Shown here in pieces: positions 62,301 through 64,000 of a DNA stretch of 64,000 nucleotides (positions are counted from its first letter, which is position 1; each line of letters opens with the position of its first letter). The notes beneath the pieces are model-generated. The model did no database searches. It saw only the letters and a list, made by a program, of their open reading frames with translations, and was not told the origin of the DNA. The translations under genes and the position numbers were made by a program. The DNA comes from Bacteroides_E sp964528875 (lineage in GTDB: Bacteria; Bacteroidota; Bacteroidia; Bacteroidales; Bacteroidaceae), in contig CAZGUI010000009.1 in the NCBI GenBank assembly GCA_964528875.1, positions 1 through 64,000 of the forward strand, written 5' to 3'.

Positions 62301-62545
62301 TTAGTCGGGTTTGCTTTTTCAATAATATTTACTCCTATCAGAGGCTCATTATTAGCGACATCGGTAATTGTTCCTTTTACAACTATTACCTTTTCGTCAA
62401 GAATGAATAAATGATTATTCATTACATTTTTGTCTATACTATTCGAACTTGTTGCATGTGACTGGAATGCAATACTTAGAAAAATGAATAACATAGACGA
62501 TAATTTTAACAGGTTAATACCTGACTTACTTTTTTTCATCGTCAT
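59336..62545 (-). CDS. SusC-like TonB-dependent transporter
   Basis: 1069 aa. A signal peptide (about 10-31), then a CarboxypepD_reg-like domain (about 53-135; VKGTITDVANNEPLIGVNII), then a TonB-box region (EEVIVVGYTTQKKADLTGAV), plug domain (RMSGVTILQNSGAPGSGTSI, PLYVIDGVPSENMNDLSP, DASSSAIYGSRAANGVVLIQ) and a 22-strand barrel with the C-terminal aromatic end ILGVNINF. No N-terminal anti-sigma-interacting STN domain, in line with regulation by the adjacent hybrid AraC regulator. Imports the oligosaccharide. Confidence 0.95.
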   Translation of the reverse strand: MTMKKSKSGINLLKLSSMLFIFLSIAFQSHATSSNSIDKNVMNNHLFILDEKVIVVKGTITDVANNEPLIGVNIIEKANPTNGTITDLDGNYSISVPANAVLIANYVGFVSQNVEVGNRRTINIALKEDVQALEEVIVVGYTTQKKADLTGAVASVKMDNLKDMASTGISDALQGRMSGVTILQNSGAPGSGTSIHVRGVGTFGNKEPLYVIDGVPSENMNDLSPSDIERVDVLKDASSSAIYGSRAANGVVLIQTKRGKDGKPSISFNTFHGMSTPAKKMNVLNAEQRNLIHKEAFTAEYMDSKQTQEDLDNYKKNIAVYDNPYMQETRTNWQDEIFEDAAYQGSYDLSVAGGAKNMIYSVMLGHFNQDGILKESSYNRTTLRINTEIELFKGFKLGENLMISHTKRKIVPDMQSDGAIISALRADPSVSVFDDEGKYSGSGPLNPDIRNPYATLKRADRTRTRDRIFGNVYAEYAFLNGFKVKTDFGYDWTNWGDNWFSCKVPEAGRATNTNELSVYEEKGVKLMNTTTISYNTEIKRHKIMALGGHAYEYYKMNYFDARGTGFLNEDKKSRYLGAATNVAWMLGGKNDNALDSWFGRVDYSFADRYLFSASFRADGSSKFAKENRWGYFPSLSAGWRISEEKFFENLKPIIQNMKIRGSWGKLGNETMAFADSPYYPTFPQYINTTDDDGYYVVFGKGEEAAIGRYPSTIPNPDLKWETTTQYDIGFDISFLGKFDFGFDYYSKDTKDVLVNIPIPRMSGYSRQVVNAASVRNSGFEFNGSYTTTLSQGLDIRAYGNFATVSNKVRSLGGGGSFSFTQYRGNNINRVEEGQPLAFLYGYKTDGIFHSQEEIDTYLNKDNEKIQPTAKPGDLKFVDVDGDGSIGGNDRTKIGSGFPKFTYGFGVDLAYKGFDLNMFFQGVGGSQIFNALKYEGLFVNPAYNQYTEIMGRFHPENNPNGNLPRVTTKDNNSNRRISDYYVESGSYLRMKTLTLGYTFNKNLSKKIGLQKLRVYVTAQNLFTITPYSGFDPDLGNAYSNELNNTSTDIGIDRGQFPQPRTFILGVNINF

Positions 62546-62641
62546 AGCTTTAAGGTTAATTTTTGATTTAGTAAAAAATACTTCAATTAGTTATATAAGT
62601 TAACATTGCTTATGGCATTATCTGGTACCATGATACAATTA

Positions 62642-62649
62642 TAAAGATA
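62642..62649 (-). promoter_or_regulatory. -7-like promoter element of the susC operon
   Basis: Minus-strand TATCTTTA is one base from TAnnTTTG and lies 97 bases upstream of ATG 62545, between susC and its regulator. Confidence 0.5.
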
Positions 62650-62699
62650 GGATAGATAACTAGATTCGATATCTCTTTTTGCGTCTTTAAGTCCTCATT

Positions 62700-63863
62700 T
62701 TACGCAAAGCGTTGAGTCGCTTTTTCTCTAAATTCCGTAGGAGTGCACCCTTTAACCGTTTTAAATTGACGAGATAAATTTTTGTAATCAATATAACCTA
62801 AATCTAACGCTATATTAATAATGGGCTTTGTTGTACCAATAAGTTCAGAAGCGAACTTTTCAATTCGCAGGTTTAGTATATAAGAATATATAGATTCTCC
62901 AATTATCTCTTTAAATAATGTTTCCAAACTTCTTCGGGATAATGGGACTAAATCTACAAGAGATTGAACTGTGAGTTTATTTGAAATATTCTTGTGGATA
63001 TAATCAATTACTTTAGAAACATGAGGATTACTTGTAGAATAAATATCACTCGAAGCTCTAGTTGTTATATATGTAGGTTCAACAACAATATCATACCATG
63101 GATAATCAGGATTACTCATCAAGCGATCTATTAATTGAGCTACTTCGTAACCTCCTTTAACAGCATTTTGATTAATGGATGATATTTGAGGATCAGATAA
63201 CAAACATATCATCTTATCATTATCAACTCCAAGTAAAGAAATTTCCTCTGGAATCCTAATCCCTTTCAATAGACATATTTCTGTAATATGCTTAGCTTGA
63301 TTGTCATCGCAAGCCATAATAGCAATAGGCTTTGGTAAACACTCTAACCATTGCTTCAAATCTTCAGCATAATACCACAAGCCCTCATCACCATTTTTTT
63401 GATACTCGTAATAATTATGAATCAGACCATTTTTACGTAGTTCTTTCTTAAAGCCACCACATCGTTCATAAGACCATACAGCATTTTTAATGCCCAAAAA
63501 AGCATAATTAACAAAACCTTTTTGGATAAAATACTTTGCACCTATCTCACCAGCTTTACCATGATTCCCGGTTATATTCGGTATGTTTGTAAATCTTTTC
63601 TTAAAGTCTTGTGCTATTGCTATTATGTTTTCTTTCTTAAAGAGTTCTACATTATCTGAGTTATAAAACTGTCCTATAACAACATCTGCTTGCCATTCTT
63701 TAGCCCATTCAATTATTCCCTCAACTCCCTTTATATCCCTATAAGAAAGAGGCATTTTACACAATGCCCAAGGCTTAGTCTCTCTTGAATATTGCACAAT
63801 ACCTTCTAGAAGACTATTAGAATATTCTTCTCCAAAATCGGTAAGTAAAACAACTCTAGCCAA
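62700..63863 (-). CDS. XylR-type LacI/AraC fusion regulator of the locus
   Basis: 387 aa starting at TTG 63863 (MARVVLLTDFGEEYS). A stop five codons upstream and the well-conserved LLTDFxEEY start of this family leave TTG as the only good choice. Residues about 1-270 form a periplasmic-binding-protein-like ligand domain (WALCKMPLSYRD, GVDNDKMICLLSDPQISSIN). Residues about 285-387 carry a double AraC helix-turn-helix (NKLTVQSLVDLVPLSRRSLE, IINIALDLGYIDYKNLSRQF). It presumably binds a released monosaccharide or short glycan in the cytoplasm and activates the susC operon. An exact -7 motif lies 50 bases upstream. Confidence 0.88.
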   Translation of the reverse strand: MARVVLLTDFGEEYSNSLLEGIVQYSRETKPWALCKMPLSYRDIKGVEGIIEWAKEWQADVVIGQFYNSDNVELFKKENIIAIAQDFKKRFTNIPNITGNHGKAGEIGAKYFIQKGFVNYAFLGIKNAVWSYERCGGFKKELRKNGLIHNYYEYQKNGDEGLWYYAEDLKQWLECLPKPIAIMACDDNQAKHITEICLLKGIRIPEEISLLGVDNDKMICLLSDPQISSINQNAVKGGYEVAQLIDRLMSNPDYPWYDIVVEPTYITTRASSDIYSTSNPHVSKVIDYIHKNISNKLTVQSLVDLVPLSRRSLETLFKEIIGESIYSYILNLRIEKFASELIGTTKPIINIALDLGYIDYKNLSRQFKTVKGCTPTEFREKATQRFA

Positions 63864-63912
63864 ATAAAGTATTTTTTAATAATATATTTAATGTAATAAC
63901 CCCTATGTTAAA

Positions 63913-63920
63913 CAAATATA
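63913..63920 (-). promoter_or_regulatory. -7 promoter element of the locus regulator
   Basis: Minus-strand TATATTTG, exact TAnnTTTG, giving a leader of about 43 bases. Confidence 0.6.
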
Positions 63921-64000
63921 TAAAAAAACAATCAACTTTTATTAAATATTAAAACCTACTTAATATTTATTAGTATTGCACCTCTTTCCTTCTTATTAAA

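Noticed and set aside
40955..63863. complete high-mannose N-glycan or yeast-mannan PUL of known type
   Set aside because: No endo-acting GH18/GH85 or GH76/GH99 gene and an excess of phosphatase domains; left as alternative hypotheses only.

Overview
This window is chromosomal DNA of a Bacteroidota member, most likely of the order Bacteroidales and close to Bacteroides. The sequence is AT-rich (about one third G+C by eye). Many starts carry the Bacteroidota sigma factor -7 motif TAnnTTTG, Shine-Dalgarno sequences are mostly weak, and there is a SusC/SusD pair with a hybrid sensor-AraC regulator. The families DUF4468, DUF5106, Hc1, GldE and KamA point the same way. No species can be named from the sequence alone.

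Bases 1-27.3 kb are mainly housekeeping and small operons. They hold a 5'-truncated hemerythrin-domain gene overlapping a LuxR-type regulator with an apparent pseudo-receiver, a minus-strand cluster (methyltransferase, VOC enzyme, secreted DUF4468/flavin-reductase fusion, MBL hydrolase, pdxH, 2-hydroxyacid dehydrogenase), a FadL-like porin, a lytic transglycosylase, MgtC, an Hc1 histone-like protein missed by length-limited ORF calling, KamA, a UDG-family protein, an ArsC-like protein, tRNA-Trp, a YiiX-like hydrolase, an isolated GH115, the two-part ThrE exporter, an ABC-F protein, and a SatD/DUF3307 operon behind tandem palindromic repeats.

Bases 27.3-27.8 kb contain a complete cobalamin riboswitch with its own promoter and a perfect terminator but no recognisable gene behind it. 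Bases 27.8-40.8 kb form an information and stress block: phosphopantetheinyl transferase, gldE, ssb, mutY, a TPR protein and gyrA on the minus strand, then clpC and htpG on the plus strand. GyrA has Phe82 and Leu86 in its quinolone-resistance-determining region.

Bases 40.9-63.9 kb are one polysaccharide utilisation locus (PUL), about 23 kb and entirely on the minus strand. In transcription order it holds a XylR-type regulator, SusC, SusD, GH92 alpha-mannosidase with PA14, an endonuclease/exonuclease/phosphatase-family lipoprotein, a GDPD/PI-PLC-like plus alkaline phosphatase fusion, a metallophosphoesterase with PA14, a GH63-like enzyme, a ROK kinase, a DUF4091/GH123-like enzyme, a ricin-lectin-GH2 beta-galactosidase and GH125 alpha-1,6-mannosidase. 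Exo-mannosidases together with four phosphate-ester hydrolase domains, and no GH76, GH99, GH18 or GH85 endo-enzyme, suggest a phosphorylated alpha-mannoside glycan. Phosphomannan and GPI-anchor glycans are the candidates discussed.

Three intergenic copies of a CTAG-rich palindromic repeat, two of them sharing 60 identical bases, mark a dispersed repeat family. No insertion sequence, prophage or CRISPR array was seen.
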